From G963677085 sp963677085 (GTDB taxonomy: Bacteria; Planctomycetota; Planctomycetia; Pirellulales; Thermoguttaceae), in NCBI GenBank assembly GCA_963677085.2, contig CAXXFH010000006.1, positions 124,001 through 188,000 of the forward strand: 64,000 bases of DNA, written 5' to 3'. This document shows positions 1 through 9,008 of the stretch, in pieces. Under the pieces are notes generated by a model. It had not been told where the DNA came from. It was given only the letters and a program-made list of their open reading frames with translations, and did no database searches. Both the position numbers and the translations under genes were made by a program. How positions within the stretch are numbered: the stretch's first letter is position 1; every line of letters begins with the position of its first letter.

Positions 1-4
1 GAGG

Positions 5-2107
5 ATGCGCGAGGACCTCAAGGGCGGGGCTTCGTTCGCCGACGTCTGGTTTGGTCGTCTGCCGCGGATGGCCCTGCGGAGCAACAAACCGTTTAATCTG
101 TTCAATGTGGCCGAGGAGGTGGAGATCGAGTGTACGGCTTCCGGGCTTACCGGAACACCACCTAACATCACCTTTCGTCTGGAAGATGTGTTCGGCACGG
201 TGCTTGCCGAATGGAAACATCCGCTGGAGGCCAAACCTGCGGAACTCGATTCCGAATTCATGCTCGATGCATTGCCGCCGGGACCTCCGGTGTTGGTGGG
301 AGATCTACACTGGAAACCGCCGATTCCCGGGCCAGGGTATTATCGGGTCTGCACAACCATGGACGGCAAAGAGGCCTCGACATTTCTGCGCGAGATCGGT
401 ATTGCGGTGATCGAGCCACGACGGACGCCGGCAGGCAGTCGGTTTGGTTGGACCCTGCCTCGCGGTGGTGCGCCGATACCGCTTCCCATGTTGAACCAGC
501 TCATTGCTCAGGCAGGTATAGGGTGGGTGAAATATCCCTTCTGGTATGCCGACAAGGGCGACAACGAACGGATCGAGAAGTTGGTCAGTTTTGCCGAGCG
601 GCTCGCCGCCCAGGGGATCGAACTGATTGGACTACTGAACGATCCACCGGAAACGCTGCGTACTCGCTATGGCGGGGCGCAGAATCTCACGGCTGCCGAT
701 ATCTTTGCGCCTGACCCGAAAGTCTGGTACACCTCGCTGGAACCGGTGCTCACGCGATTAGCCACTCGAATCCGCTGGTGGCAGTTGGGCGACGATAGCG
801 ATACCAGCTTCATCGGGTATCCAAATTTGTCGGCGAAGATTTCCCAGATCAAAACGGAAATGGACCGCGTTGGCCAGGATGTGGATTTGGTCCTGGGTTG
901 GAATTGGGTGGATGCGCTGCCGAAGACCGATCAGTCGGTGCCTCCATGGCGAGCACTGGCACTGAAGGCCGAGCCGGTTTTGACCTACGAAGAACTCACC
1001 ATCTACTTGAAGGCTTCGCAAGACGCACCTACCCAGCGTTGGGCGACCCTTCAACCACTACCCCGCGATGAGTACTCGCCAGCCATTCGTGCGACCGACT
1101 TGGTACGGCGGATGATTGCCGCGAAGATCAACGGGGCGGAGGCCATCTTCTGTCCCGAACCATTCGACACCCGTTGCGGTTTGATGAACGACGACGGGAC
1201 GCCCGGCGAACTCTTCTTGCCTTGGCGCACGACGGCCCTGTTGCTCGGGGGGGCCAAGTTCATCGGTAGCATCGACCTGCCCGATGGCAGCCCAAACCTC
1301 GTCTTCGCCCGGGCCAAAGACGCCGTTATGGTGATCTGGAACGATGAGCCGGTCGAGGAGGTGCTGTACCTGGGGAAGAATGTCAAGCAAGTCGACCTGT
1401 GGGGGCACGAAGTGCAAGTGCCGCAACAGGGACATCGTCACGTGGTAGTGGCCGGGCCAGTACCCAGTTTCGTTACCGGACTAAACGAAGCGATTACTCG
1501 GTGGCGAATGGACTTCCAGTTCTCGCGATATCGGCTGCCCAGTGTGTTTGGGTATTCACACAAAGATTCATTCAAATTGAAGAACCATTTCGATCGCGGC
1601 ACCAGCGGGGAAGCCCGCCTGGTTATGCCCGAAATTTGGACCGTGGACCCCGAGATAACTAGTTTCCGATTGGCGGCCGGCGAGGAGGCCCAGCAACCGT
1701 TCAAGGTGCTTTTACCCTTCAACGCCAGCAGTGGGCGCCATGCGGTCCGGATCGATTTCGATGTTCACGCCGACGACCGCTATCGGTTCAGCGTCTATCG
1801 CCACATCGACATCGGCATGGGCGACGTGTATATTGAGGTCCACACCCAACTCAACGAAAAGGGCGACCTCGAAGTTCAGCAGCGATTCGTCAACGAAACG
1901 GGCGGTCGAGTGAGCTTCCGTTGCCAGTTGTTCGCCGCCGGGCGCCGGCGGTTGAAGAGTCAGGTAATCGACGTGCGCCGCGTTCCCGATGTCACGCTCT
2001 ATCGCCTACCGGACGGCCAGCAACTCCTGGGCCAAACCCTTTGGTTGCGGGCCGAAGAGATCGACGGACCGCGGGTGCTCAACTACCGCTTCATCGCCAA
2101 ACCGTAG
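5..2107 (+). CDS. Uncharacterised TIM-barrel-like protein, 5' end cut by window edge
   Basis: The reading frame is open to the left edge, so the ATG at 5 is probably internal and the gene likely begins outside the window. About 700 residues are visible. The middle part (roughly residues 140-400) has the look of a glycoside-hydrolase-type beta/alpha barrel: a Trp-rich stretch near residue 175 (GWVKYPFWY), then segments such as WWQLGDDSD and LGWNWVDAL that alternate predicted strands and helices. Segments before and after it look beta-rich and could be accessory beta-sandwich domains. I do not recognise a specific family and see no assignable catalytic pair, so an enzymatic role is inference only. 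The next gene starts 26 bp after its stop, which suggests co-transcription or simply tight packing. Confidence 0.75.
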   Translation: MREDLKGGASFADVWFGRLPRMALRSNKPFNLFNVAEEVEIECTASGLTGTPPNITFRLEDVFGTVLAEWKHPLEAKPAELDSEFMLDALPPGPPVLVGDLHWKPPIPGPGYYRVCTTMDGKEASTFLREIGIAVIEPRRTPAGSRFGWTLPRGGAPIPLPMLNQLIAQAGIGWVKYPFWYADKGDNERIEKLVSFAERLAAQGIELIGLLNDPPETLRTRYGGAQNLTAADIFAPDPKVWYTSLEPVLTRLATRIRWWQLGDDSDTSFIGYPNLSAKISQIKTEMDRVGQDVDLVLGWNWVDALPKTDQSVPPWRALALKAEPVLTYEELTIYLKASQDAPTQRWATLQPLPRDEYSPAIRATDLVRRMIAAKINGAEAIFCPEPFDTRCGLMNDDGTPGELFLPWRTTALLLGGAKFIGSIDLPDGSPNLVFARAKDAVMVIWNDEPVEEVLYLGKNVKQVDLWGHEVQVPQQGHRHVVVAGPVPSFVTGLNEAITRWRMDFQFSRYRLPSVFGYSHKDSFKLKNHFDRGTSGEARLVMPEIWTVDPEITSFRLAAGEEAQQPFKVLLPFNASSGRHAVRIDFDVHADDRYRFSVYRHIDIGMGDVYIEVHTQLNEKGDLEVQQRFVNETGGRVSFRCQLFAAGRRRLKSQVIDVRRVPDVTLYRLPDGQQLLGQTLWLRAEEIDGPRVLNYRFIAKP

Positions 2108-2133
2108 GTGGGCTGCCAAAACCCTCTGCCGCA

Positions 2134-2916
2134 ATGTTTACCGTCAATTCGATTACGACCTTTTTAGACCGCTTCGCCCCTTCTCGATTGGCCGAAGACT
2201 GGGACAATGTGGGACTGCTAGTCGGCGACGGCCAACAACCGCTTGATCGCGTGATGACCTGTCTGACGGTCACTCCGGCTAGCGCGGCCGAGGCGATCGA
2301 GCACCGAGCCCAATTGATCGTGGCCCATCATCCGATGCCGTTTCGTCCCCAGCGACGACTGACGCGAGACACGACGGTCGGCCGGTTGTTGCTCGATTTG
2401 ATTTCGGCAGGCGTGGCGGTTTACAGTCCGCATACGGCGTTCGATTCGGCCTCCGAAGGGATCAACCAACGATTGGCTGTTGGGCTAAAGCTGCGAGGAA
2501 TCGGGCCGCTGGTACCTCATCCCGAGGGCCAGGGAAGCGGTCGCTACGGCTGGCTTGAAGAACCACTGCGGCTGGCCGACTTAGCCGAGCAGGTGAAGCA
2601 GTTTCTTGCGATCGAGCGGCTTCAAATGGTCGGCGACTTGCATCAGGTCGTACGCAGTGTGGCGGTGGCCTGTGGTGCGGCGGGCGAGTTTCTTACGGCC
2701 GCGTGCGAGCACGGTTGCGACGCCATGGTGCTCGGCGAAACCCAATTCCACACCTGTCTAGAAGCGGAAGCCCAAGGCGTAAGCCTCTTGTTGCCCGGCC
2801 ATTTCGCCAGCGAGCGGTTTGCCCTGGAGTGTCTCGCCGACGCGCTCCGCGAGGAGTTTCCCACGCTGGAAATCTGGGCCAGCCGACAGGAACGCGACCC
2901 GCTTACGTGGATCTGA
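2134..2916 (+). CDS. Nif3-like dinuclear metal centre protein (YbgI family)
   Basis: A 260-residue protein matching the Nif3/YbgI family in length and pattern. The N-terminus has the typical AEDWDNVGLLVG segment, followed by the metal-binding AHHPMPF motif near residue 70, and near the C-terminus a GETQFHTCLEAEAQG-like segment with LLPGHFASE, where the second His/Glu metal ligands usually lie. Family members bind two metal ions; several are annotated as GTP cyclohydrolase 1 type 2 homologues, but the cellular role is not settled. The ATG at 2134 is chosen because homology begins right there; the frame stays open much further upstream, but that part overlaps the preceding gene and shows no family similarity. 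Confidence 0.9.
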   Translation: MFTVNSITTFLDRFAPSRLAEDWDNVGLLVGDGQQPLDRVMTCLTVTPASAAEAIEHRAQLIVAHHPMPFRPQRRLTRDTTVGRLLLDLISAGVAVYSPHTAFDSASEGINQRLAVGLKLRGIGPLVPHPEGQGSGRYGWLEEPLRLADLAEQVKQFLAIERLQMVGDLHQVVRSVAVACGAAGEFLTAACEHGCDAMVLGETQFHTCLEAEAQGVSLLLPGHFASERFALECLADALREEFPTLEIWASRQERDPLTWI

Positions 2917-2993
2917 GGAGAAGACTTCTCCCCCGGGTGAGCCACTGCGGACTGCCTCTTTCCTGCCGCCGCTTGGGGCGCTAGAATGGAAGC

Positions 2994-3791
2994 ATGTCCG
3001 ACTGCACCCTACCGACTCGTACCTTAACCGCACTGCCCGTCTATAACGAAGTCGCTCATCTGACGACCGTTGTCGACGAGACGTTACGATATACCGATGA
3101 ACTGTTGGTTGTCGACGACGGATCGACCGACGGCACTTCGCAATTGCTGGCCGCGCGAAACGATATCCAGGTTGTCACTCATCGGACGAATCGGGGTTAT
3201 GGGGCCGCGCTGAGCACGGCGTTCGACTTCGCCCGGCGGGGCGGCTACGAGTTTCTCGTGACCATCGATTGTGACGGCCAGCACGAGCCGCAGCGGATAC
3301 CCGAGTTTTTCGAAGCGTGTCGTAATGCGGATGTCGTGTCGGGAAGCCGATATCTTGAGCAGTTCGCGGGCGACAGCCGTCCGCCCGAGGATCGCCGCCG
3401 CATCAACCGGATTCTCACCACTGAACTCAACCGCGTGCTCGGCTTGAAATTGACCGACACCTTTTGTGGGTTCAAGGCCTATCGCGTGGCCGCCTTGTCG
3501 AAGATTCGTCTTACGGAGACGGGTTATGCCATGCCGTTGGAGTTTTGGGTTCGGGCCGTGGAAGCCGGGCTGAAGATCGTGGAGCTGCCCGTGCCGTTGA
3601 TCTACCTCGACGAATCGCGTTCGTTCGGCGGTTCGCTCGACCAGGCCGAAACGCGGCTTGCCGTCTATCGCGGCGTGTTATGGCATGCGCTGGCGTCGAG
3701 TTCGTTGAAATTCTGTGCGGGGAAGTTTTGCACAGGCGCCCAAATCGATTTCGGAGCGTGTTCTGTATCGTGCGGAGAAGGGGCCGCATGA
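2994..3791 (+). CDS. Family 2 glycosyltransferase (dolichol-phosphate-mannose-synthase-like)
   Basis: A 265-residue cytoplasmic or membrane-associated GT-A fold enzyme. It begins with LPVYNEVAHL, then VVDDGSTDGTSQLL (nucleotide-sugar binding), RGYGAALSTAFDFA, and the DxD-type motif TIDCDGQHEPQ near residue 90. SGSRYLE and an FCGFKAYR segment follow, as in polyprenyl-phosphate mannose/glucose synthases. It transfers a sugar from a nucleotide donor, most likely to a polyprenyl phosphate; the acceptor cannot be read from sequence. No C-terminal transmembrane helices are visible, unlike some relatives. A copy of a dispersed repeat directly follows the stop, and the next gene starts about 120 bp later. 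Confidence 0.85.
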   Translation: MSDCTLPTRTLTALPVYNEVAHLTTVVDETLRYTDELLVVDDGSTDGTSQLLAARNDIQVVTHRTNRGYGAALSTAFDFARRGGYEFLVTIDCDGQHEPQRIPEFFEACRNADVVSGSRYLEQFAGDSRPPEDRRRINRILTTELNRVLGLKLTDTFCGFKAYRVAALSKIRLTETGYAMPLEFWVRAVEAGLKIVELPVPLIYLDESRSFGGSLDQAETRLAVYRGVLWHALASSSLKFCAGKFCTGAQIDFGACSVSCGEGAA

Positions 3792-3799
3792 ACACGGGC

Positions 3800-3866
3800 A
3801 GCAGGGCCGCCAACCAAACCGATGCTACCGCACCGAAACAGGAACCCGCTCCCGTTGGTCGCTGAA
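3800..3866 (-). repeat. Dispersed repeat B, partial copy 1
   Basis: Reverse-orientation, partial copy of a repeat found five times in the window. It carries the conserved blocks GGTTGGCGGCC, GGTGCGGTAGCA and GCGACCAACGGGAGCG when read on the minus strand. The distal AACCTCAAAGATCGTTAA block seen in the longer copies is missing. Confidence 0.75.
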
Positions 3867-3910
3867 ATCTTGCTCGGAAAACAGGTTTTTGTGGGCATGC
3901 AATACGGTGG

Positions 3911-5548
3911 ATGATGCAACAGGTGATGATGCACCAGAAACGACCACTCCGTGCGCCGGCAGAAAACGGCGGACTGCTTTGCGAGCCCTCGTTCGAGGTA
4001 GCCGTCGACCGGGTTGCCGAAAATGTCCAAGCCCGTCGCGAGTACGAAGCGCTCGATCTGCAAGGTCGGTCGTTGGGCCAACTCAGCCGCCACGCCCGCG
4101 AGGAACTGCTCCGCGATGCACTCCAGTGGACCACGGCCTATCGCGACGTCGACCCACTGTCGCCGCAAGCCGCTGATCGCATTTTTCTGGCGGGGCATCA
4201 ACCGCAGATGTTTCATCCGGGCGTGTGGCTGAAAAACTTCGCTCTGGGACGATTGGCTGAGCGATGCAATGCCGTGGCCGTGAACCTGATTATCGATAGC
4301 GACGCCGTGAAAGCGGCGGCCCTGCGAGTTCCGTCGGGCACGCCCGATCGACCGGAGTTGACCACACTGGCTTTCGATAGCCCGGGCCCCAGCCTGCCCT
4401 ACGAAGAACGTCGCGTGGCCGATCGGTCGTTGTTTTGCGGCTTCGGCCAGCGGGTGCGCCAGCAGATGGCCTCGCTCATGCCGCATCCGCTCATCGAATC
4501 GTACTGGCCTCTAGTCCATGGTCGATATCGACAGACCGACAACCTGGGCGCCTGCTTAGCCCAGGCGCGGCATCAACTCGAAGGCCATTGGGGATTAAAC
4601 ACCCTGGAGATCCCGCAAAGTCGGGTGTGCGACGGCGAGGCCTTTTTGTGGTTTGTGGCCCATCTGCTGGTCGAATTGCCGCGTTTGCACGGAGCCTACA
4701 ACGAAGCGGTCGACGAATACCGGCGGTCGCATCGGATTCGCAACGCGGCCCAGCCGGTGCCCAATCTGGATTCGCAACACGACTGGCTGGAAGCACCGTT
4801 GTGGGTTTGGTCGGCCGAACAGCCGGAGCGACGGCGGTTGTTTGTCTGCCGCAATGGCAATCGACTGACACTGTCCGACCGTGTCGGTTGGCAAGCCAAA
4901 TTGTCGTTGTCTGCCGGCGGCACGGCCCAGCGTGTGGTGGAACAATTGGTTGCACTGCAACAAGGCAGTGTGCGAATTCGTTCCCGGGCACTGATCACCA
5001 CGCTCTGGGCTCGGCTGGCGTTGGGCGACTTGTTTATTCATGGCATCGGCGGCGCCAAGTACGATCACGTGACTGATCGCATTATCAAACGATTCTTCGG
5101 GCTGAAACCGCCACACATCCAAGTACTCTCCGGGACGCTGCACCTGGCCGTCGAGCGGCCATCGGTCGTCGAGGACGACGAACGGGCAATTCGTCAGCAA
5201 TTGCGAGAAATGACATTTCATCCCGAGGCATTCTTGGCCGAATCGAATATTGAACAACTTCCCGTGCCGGAGGGATCGACGGCGCCGGCCGATCTGGTTA
5301 CCGAGAAACGACGTTGGATAGAAAAACCCCAGACTCGAGAAAACGCCCGGCAGCGTTGTCGGGCGATCCGCGGTGCCAACGACGCCTTGCAGCCCTGGGT
5401 ACAACCGCAGCGCGAACGGTTGCAGTCGCTTCTGACGCAAACCGAAGAGGCCCTACGCGTGCGGCAAATTCTGGCCTCGCGGGAATACGCCTTCTGCCTG
5501 CATCCGGAAGAAACGCTACGGCCCTTCCTCACCCAATTCGACGACTAA
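3911..5548 (+). CDS. Conserved protein, possibly distant BshC-like (bacillithiol synthesis)
   Basis: A 545-residue soluble protein. BshC, the putative cysteine-adding enzyme of bacillithiol synthesis, has nearly the same length, and the segment FLAGHQPQMFHPGVW followed by LIIDSD resembles the BshC pattern of a TGQQ-type motif with a downstream acidic segment. A second distinctive block is DLFIHGIGGAKYDHVTD near residue 370, and the C-terminal quarter contains charged helices that may form a coiled coil, also a feature of BshC. The similarity is my pattern reading and not a firm match. No other bacillithiol gene (bshA or bshB type) is obvious here, although a glycosyltransferase lies just upstream. 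The start at 3911 has a second in-frame ATG next to it, so the exact start is uncertain. Confidence 0.5.
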   Translation: MMQQVMMHQKRPLRAPAENGGLLCEPSFEVAVDRVAENVQARREYEALDLQGRSLGQLSRHAREELLRDALQWTTAYRDVDPLSPQAADRIFLAGHQPQMFHPGVWLKNFALGRLAERCNAVAVNLIIDSDAVKAAALRVPSGTPDRPELTTLAFDSPGPSLPYEERRVADRSLFCGFGQRVRQQMASLMPHPLIESYWPLVHGRYRQTDNLGACLAQARHQLEGHWGLNTLEIPQSRVCDGEAFLWFVAHLLVELPRLHGAYNEAVDEYRRSHRIRNAAQPVPNLDSQHDWLEAPLWVWSAEQPERRRLFVCRNGNRLTLSDRVGWQAKLSLSAGGTAQRVVEQLVALQQGSVRIRSRALITTLWARLALGDLFIHGIGGAKYDHVTDRIIKRFFGLKPPHIQVLSGTLHLAVERPSVVEDDERAIRQQLREMTFHPEAFLAESNIEQLPVPEGSTAPADLVTEKRRWIEKPQTRENARQRCRAIRGANDALQPWVQPQRERLQSLLTQTEEALRVRQILASREYAFCLHPEETLRPFLTQFDD

Positions 5549-5554
5549 CCGGCA

Positions 5555-5589
5555 CGACAAAGGCGCGACCGCTGGTCGCGCCTTTGTCG
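5555..5589 (+). terminator. Perfect 16-bp stem-loop after the BshC-like gene
   Basis: The arms 5555-5570 and 5574-5589 are exact reverse complements with a 3-nt loop, starting 7 bp after the stop codon. There is no T tract behind it, so it may stop transcription only weakly or act as an RNA-stabilising hairpin. The position fits a terminator. Confidence 0.6.
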
Positions 5590-5676
5590 GATGATGCGAA
5601 ATTTCCCTTATGCTATCTGGCATGGTAGACTGATGCTCTGTCCAAATTTGATTTTTGGGGTTGAGACAACAATTGC

Positions 5677-5755
<79 letters not shown>

Positions 5756-5838
5756 GCAACCCACAATTCAAGATTTGGCGGAACACGAGGAACCTGAACC
5801 TCCCGCACAAACGGTTGTCGATTTCAAGGAGCCACACC

Positions 5839-6870
5839 ATGCGCTACATCGCTGATCTGCCAATCCGTGCAACGCTTCTGTTGGTCGTCTTGACCGGCCT
5901 GTTGGTTAGTCAGACCCGGGCAGCCGAGCCTTGGGTAGTTTACGAAGGCACGCAAGGCCCTGGCGTCGGCAAGCACATCGTGCTCGTTTCGGGCGACGAG
6001 GAGTATCGAAGCGAAGAAGCTCTTACGCAGTTGGGCAAAATCCTGGCCGTGCATCACGGGTTCAAGTGTACGGTGCTATTCGCCATCGACCCGGAGACCG
6101 GCCTGATCGACCCGGTGAATCGTTCGAACATTCCGGGGCTCGAAGCCTTGAAGACCGCCGACCTGATGGTCATCGCCACTAGGTTCCGCGACTTGCCCGA
6201 CGAACAAATGAAACACATCGTCGACTACGTCGAGGCCGGCAAACCGGTGATCGGCATGCGCACGGCCACCCATGCGTTCAACATCGCCAAGGGCAAGACC
6301 TACGAGAAGTATACCTGGACCTACGGCGGCGACGACTACCGTAAAGGTTTCGGCAAGCAGGTGCTAGGCGAGACTTGGGTGAGCCACCATGGGCACCACG
6401 GGCACGAAAGCACCCGGGGACTGGTGGCCGAAGGGGCCAAGGATCATCCGATCACGCGTGGCATCGCCGACGGCGACATCTGGGGACCCACGGACGTCTA
6501 CACCGTAAACCTTCCGCTGTCCGGCGACAGCAAGCCGATTATCATGGGCCAGGTGCTCGTGGGGATGAACCCCGACGACAAGCCGCTGGAGGGCAAGAAG
6601 AACGACCCCATGATGCCCGTCGCATGGACCAAAACGTATAAGGGCGGTCGGGTGTTTACCACCACGATGGGCGCCGCCACCGATCTGGCCAGCGAAGGCA
6701 TGCGACGCCTGCTGGTCAACGCGGCTTACTGGTGCGTAGGTTTGGAAGACAAGATTCCGGCGGAGAGTTGTGTGGAAATCGTCGGCGAGTACCAACCCAC
6801 GCCGTTCGGTTTCGGCAAACACATCCCCGGCAAAAAGCCGGCCGATTACGCACTAAAGGCGATGCCGTAA
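5839..6870 (+). CDS. Exported ThuA-like domain protein
   Basis: A 343-residue protein with an N-terminal signal peptide (basic start, then a hydrophobic stretch ending near TRAAEP, residues about 1-31). The mature part has a class-I-glutamine-amidotransferase-like ThuA fold: IVLVSGDEEYRSEE, ADLMVIATRFRDLPDEQM, GKPVIGMRTATHAF and a late GRVFTTTMGAATD segment. ThuA-like proteins are abundant in planctomycetes and are linked to sugar use, but a substrate is not known. The start at 5839 is preferred over the longer frame because AAGGA sits 8 bp upstream and a signal peptide starts there. The gene ends opposite glycerate kinase, with the 6893-6962 hairpin between them. Confidence 0.85.
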   Translation: MRYIADLPIRATLLLVVLTGLLVSQTRAAEPWVVYEGTQGPGVGKHIVLVSGDEEYRSEEALTQLGKILAVHHGFKCTVLFAIDPETGLIDPVNRSNIPGLEALKTADLMVIATRFRDLPDEQMKHIVDYVEAGKPVIGMRTATHAFNIAKGKTYEKYTWTYGGDDYRKGFGKQVLGETWVSHHGHHGHESTRGLVAEGAKDHPITRGIADGDIWGPTDVYTVNLPLSGDSKPIIMGQVLVGMNPDDKPLEGKKNDPMMPVAWTKTYKGGRVFTTTMGAATDLASEGMRRLLVNAAYWCVGLEDKIPAESCVEIVGEYQPTPFGFGKHIPGKKPADYALKAMP

Positions 6871-6892
6871 ATCGACCCTCCACTTGTGTGCT

Positions 6893-6962
6893 TGTGTGCC
6901 ACTGGCTATGCCAGTGCTTTTGGCCGCAGGCATTCCCACACTGGCATAGCCAGTGGCACACA
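6893..6962. repeat. 24-bp inverted repeat between convergent genes (repeat D, copy 1)
   Basis: The arms 6893-6916 and 6939-6962 are exact reverse complements. The spacer contains TTTTGGCCGCAGGCATTCC. It sits between the converging ThuA-like and glycerate-kinase genes and could serve both as a terminator. A decayed copy with the same spacer lies at 34561-34612. Confidence 0.85.
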
Positions 6963-6994
6963 GCACAAGCCATACGATTCCACATGCGACACCA

Positions 6995-8368
6995 CTAGCC
7001 GCGATCAACCACTACCACGCGCACGTCGCACACGTTGGTATTCGTCGGTCCCGTCTTGATGAGCGCCCCCAGCGGTTCGAAGAAATGGTACGCGTCGTTG
7101 CGCCGCAGGTAGTCGGCCGCGTCGAGGCCCTTTTCTTGGGCGGCGGCGAAGACCCGTTCGTCGAGCACTGCGCCGGCGGCGTCGGTCGGACCGTCTTCGC
7201 CATCGGTGCCCCCGCTGATAAGTGCGATTCCACGAACACCGTCCGTGGCCAGGTGTTGCATGGCGGCCAAAACCAACTGCTGATTGCGTCCGCCTAGGCC
7301 GCGGATCGATGGGTCGGCCAGCGTAACAACCGGCTCGCCGCCGCTGATCAGGCAGTCGGGACCGGCGGGGTTCGTATCGTCTCGCATCTTCAGTGCCATC
7401 TCGGCCAAATGACGTCCTACCTCTTCGGCCGGACCTTCCGAGGCCGTGGCACTAATCATCGCGTGCGAATAACCGAGTCGTTCGGCCACCACGCCAGCCG
7501 CGTCGACCGCCGTGGCGTTGCTGCCGATGATCAGGTTGGTTACCAAACAGTGCGTCGGCTTCGGCCGAGTGTGTCGCTTGACACGCAGAAAATCGAGCAC
7601 GGCCGACGGGATTGCGGCGCCCTGCTCGGCGAATCGGTCGGCGAATTGCTCGAGCACTGCTAAGGCATCTTCGGGTGTCAAGGTGTCTTCAACCGTGGGG
7701 CCCGAGGCGATGACGTCCAACGGATCGCCCAGCACGTCGGAGATGATCAGAGCGACCAACCGACCGGCGCGGCACGCCCGGGCGAGCCCTCCACCCTTCA
7801 GGCGACTGAGCTGTTTGCGCACGGCGTTAAGCTGCTCGATATTCGCCCCCGAGGCGCTCAACAGCCGGGTGACGGCCAGTTTGTCGTTGAGTGAAATACC
7901 TTCGGCCGGAGCGGGCAACAGGGCCGAGCCGCCACCGGAGATCAGACACAAGCACAGGTCGTTCGGTCCGAGCGATTCGACCAACCGGAGAATTTCGATC
8001 GCGCCGTGGGCGCCCTCGGGCCGTGGTTCGTTGACGCCGGCCGGTCGGGCCGGATGCAGCGTGATTCGTTCGAGCGGACGCACGCAATCGGCCGGCACAT
8101 TGACCCAGCCGGTCAGGTGCTTGCGCTCGATCAGTTCGGGGCCGAGAATTTGTTCGACGGCCGCCGCCATCCCGGCGCCCGCCTTACCGGCTCCCACGAC
8201 GACGATCCGGCCAATGCGATTCAGATCGAGCGCGTCGTCACCAACCAACAGCGAAGGGCCCTCGACACGGAGGGCCTCGGCCACAAGCCGTTCGCTCCGC
8301 ACGGCCTCGACCCCGGCGTTCCAGATTTCCAACGCATCGCGACGAAGTTGTTCGGGGGTGCGAGACAT
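6995..8368 (-). CDS. Glycerate 2-kinase (GckA/MOFRL family)
   Basis: A 457-residue cytoplasmic kinase converting D-glycerate to 2-phosphoglycerate. Visible family marks are VVGAGKAGAGMAAAVE near residue 60, the glycine-rich CLISGGGSALLPAP near 130, and the C-terminal MOFRL-type segment with SGGTDGEDGPTDAAGA near 400. Length and domain order fit the family. The ATG at 8368 gives the normal N-terminus (MSRTPEQLRRDALEIW); the longer frame adds 25 residues with no family character. It faces the ThuA-like gene tail to tail. An assignment to a hydroxypyruvate/glyoxylate route is inference, since no pathway partners are next to it. Confidence 0.9.
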   Translation of the reverse strand: MSRTPEQLRRDALEIWNAGVEAVRSERLVAEALRVEGPSLLVGDDALDLNRIGRIVVVGAGKAGAGMAAAVEQILGPELIERKHLTGWVNVPADCVRPLERITLHPARPAGVNEPRPEGAHGAIEILRLVESLGPNDLCLCLISGGGSALLPAPAEGISLNDKLAVTRLLSASGANIEQLNAVRKQLSRLKGGGLARACRAGRLVALIISDVLGDPLDVIASGPTVEDTLTPEDALAVLEQFADRFAEQGAAIPSAVLDFLRVKRHTRPKPTHCLVTNLIIGSNATAVDAAGVVAERLGYSHAMISATASEGPAEEVGRHLAEMALKMRDDTNPAGPDCLISGGEPVVTLADPSIRGLGGRNQQLVLAAMQHLATDGVRGIALISGGTDGEDGPTDAAGAVLDERVFAAAQEKGLDAADYLRRNDAYHFFEPLGALIKTGPTNTNVCDVRVVVVDRG

Positions 8369-8513
8369 AGGGCAGGGTTCAGGGGACAGTGAACAAGGAA
8401 AACGAGGTGTGGTCGCTTCAGCGACCATGTATAGATTTTCCACACCATAGCACGAATGTCCACGAAACCAAAGTCCGGCGCGATCGCGTCTTCCTCAAAT
8501 CGCGTATCTCGGG

Positions 8514-8553
8514 TGAAGAAAAAAGCCCCGACGACTTTCGGTCAACGGGGCTT
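8514..8553 (-). terminator. Rho-independent terminator of the PEP-CTERM gene
   Basis: Read on the minus strand, arms AAGCCCCG and CGGGGCTT (8546-8553 and 8523-8530) enclose a 15-nt loop and are followed directly by a run of T residues. It begins about 27 bp after the PEP-CTERM stop codon. Confidence 0.8.
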
Positions 8554-8785
8554 CGCGCATTCTCAAGATGTCCGGCCAAATCAAAGTCTGCGGCGCCAAC
8601 CGAACAGGACAAGACCCAAAAGGCCCATGCCGGTCAGCATCAATGTGGACGGTTCGGGGACGACGTTCAGGCTGATGTAGTCGTGCGTAGCGTAAACCGC
8701 CTCGCCGCCGGTGCGCTTCAACTGGATCACATTCGACCCGACCGCTGCCGACACATCGGCGCCCGTGAAGCTCTCGGTGATTATA

Positions 8786-8796
8786 GTTCCTGGCGT
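8786..8796 (+). repeat. Target-site duplication, left copy
   Basis: GTTCCTGGCGT directly before the IS4-family element. The identical 11 bp occurs at 10484-10494 directly after it. Confidence 0.93.
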
Positions 8797-8957
8797 GAAT
8801 GGCACTGTCGATTGATGCGAAAGGACTTACGTTGCGAGGTGTATTCGGCGGCTGCGCGGACCTTGGGCGGGGCGTTGTGCCGTGTTGGGCGAAGACGCCG
8901 TTTTTGCTAAACTGATCTTGGGTCGAGGGCCTTCCTTGGGGTATCCTTTGGCCCATC

Positions 8958-9008
8958 GAGACCTTCCTTGGCAGCGGGCGCTGACCGCTGGATGCCGAGG
9001 AAGGTCTC
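8958..9008 (+). promoter_or_regulatory. Hairpin masking the transposase ribosome-binding site
   Basis: The arms 8958-8973 and 8993-9008 pair over 16 bp in RNA, with one G-U pair and a 19-nt loop. The second arm contains the AGGAAGG Shine-Dalgarno sequence and ends at the base before the ATG at 9009. Transcripts entering from outside would hide the site, which is a known way for insertion sequences to limit transposase made by read-through. Confidence 0.75.

Noticed and set aside
7512..8450. Long frame opposite the glycerate 2-kinase gene
   Set aside because: High-GC antisense shadow rich in Ser, Arg and Ala; the opposite strand has all family signatures.
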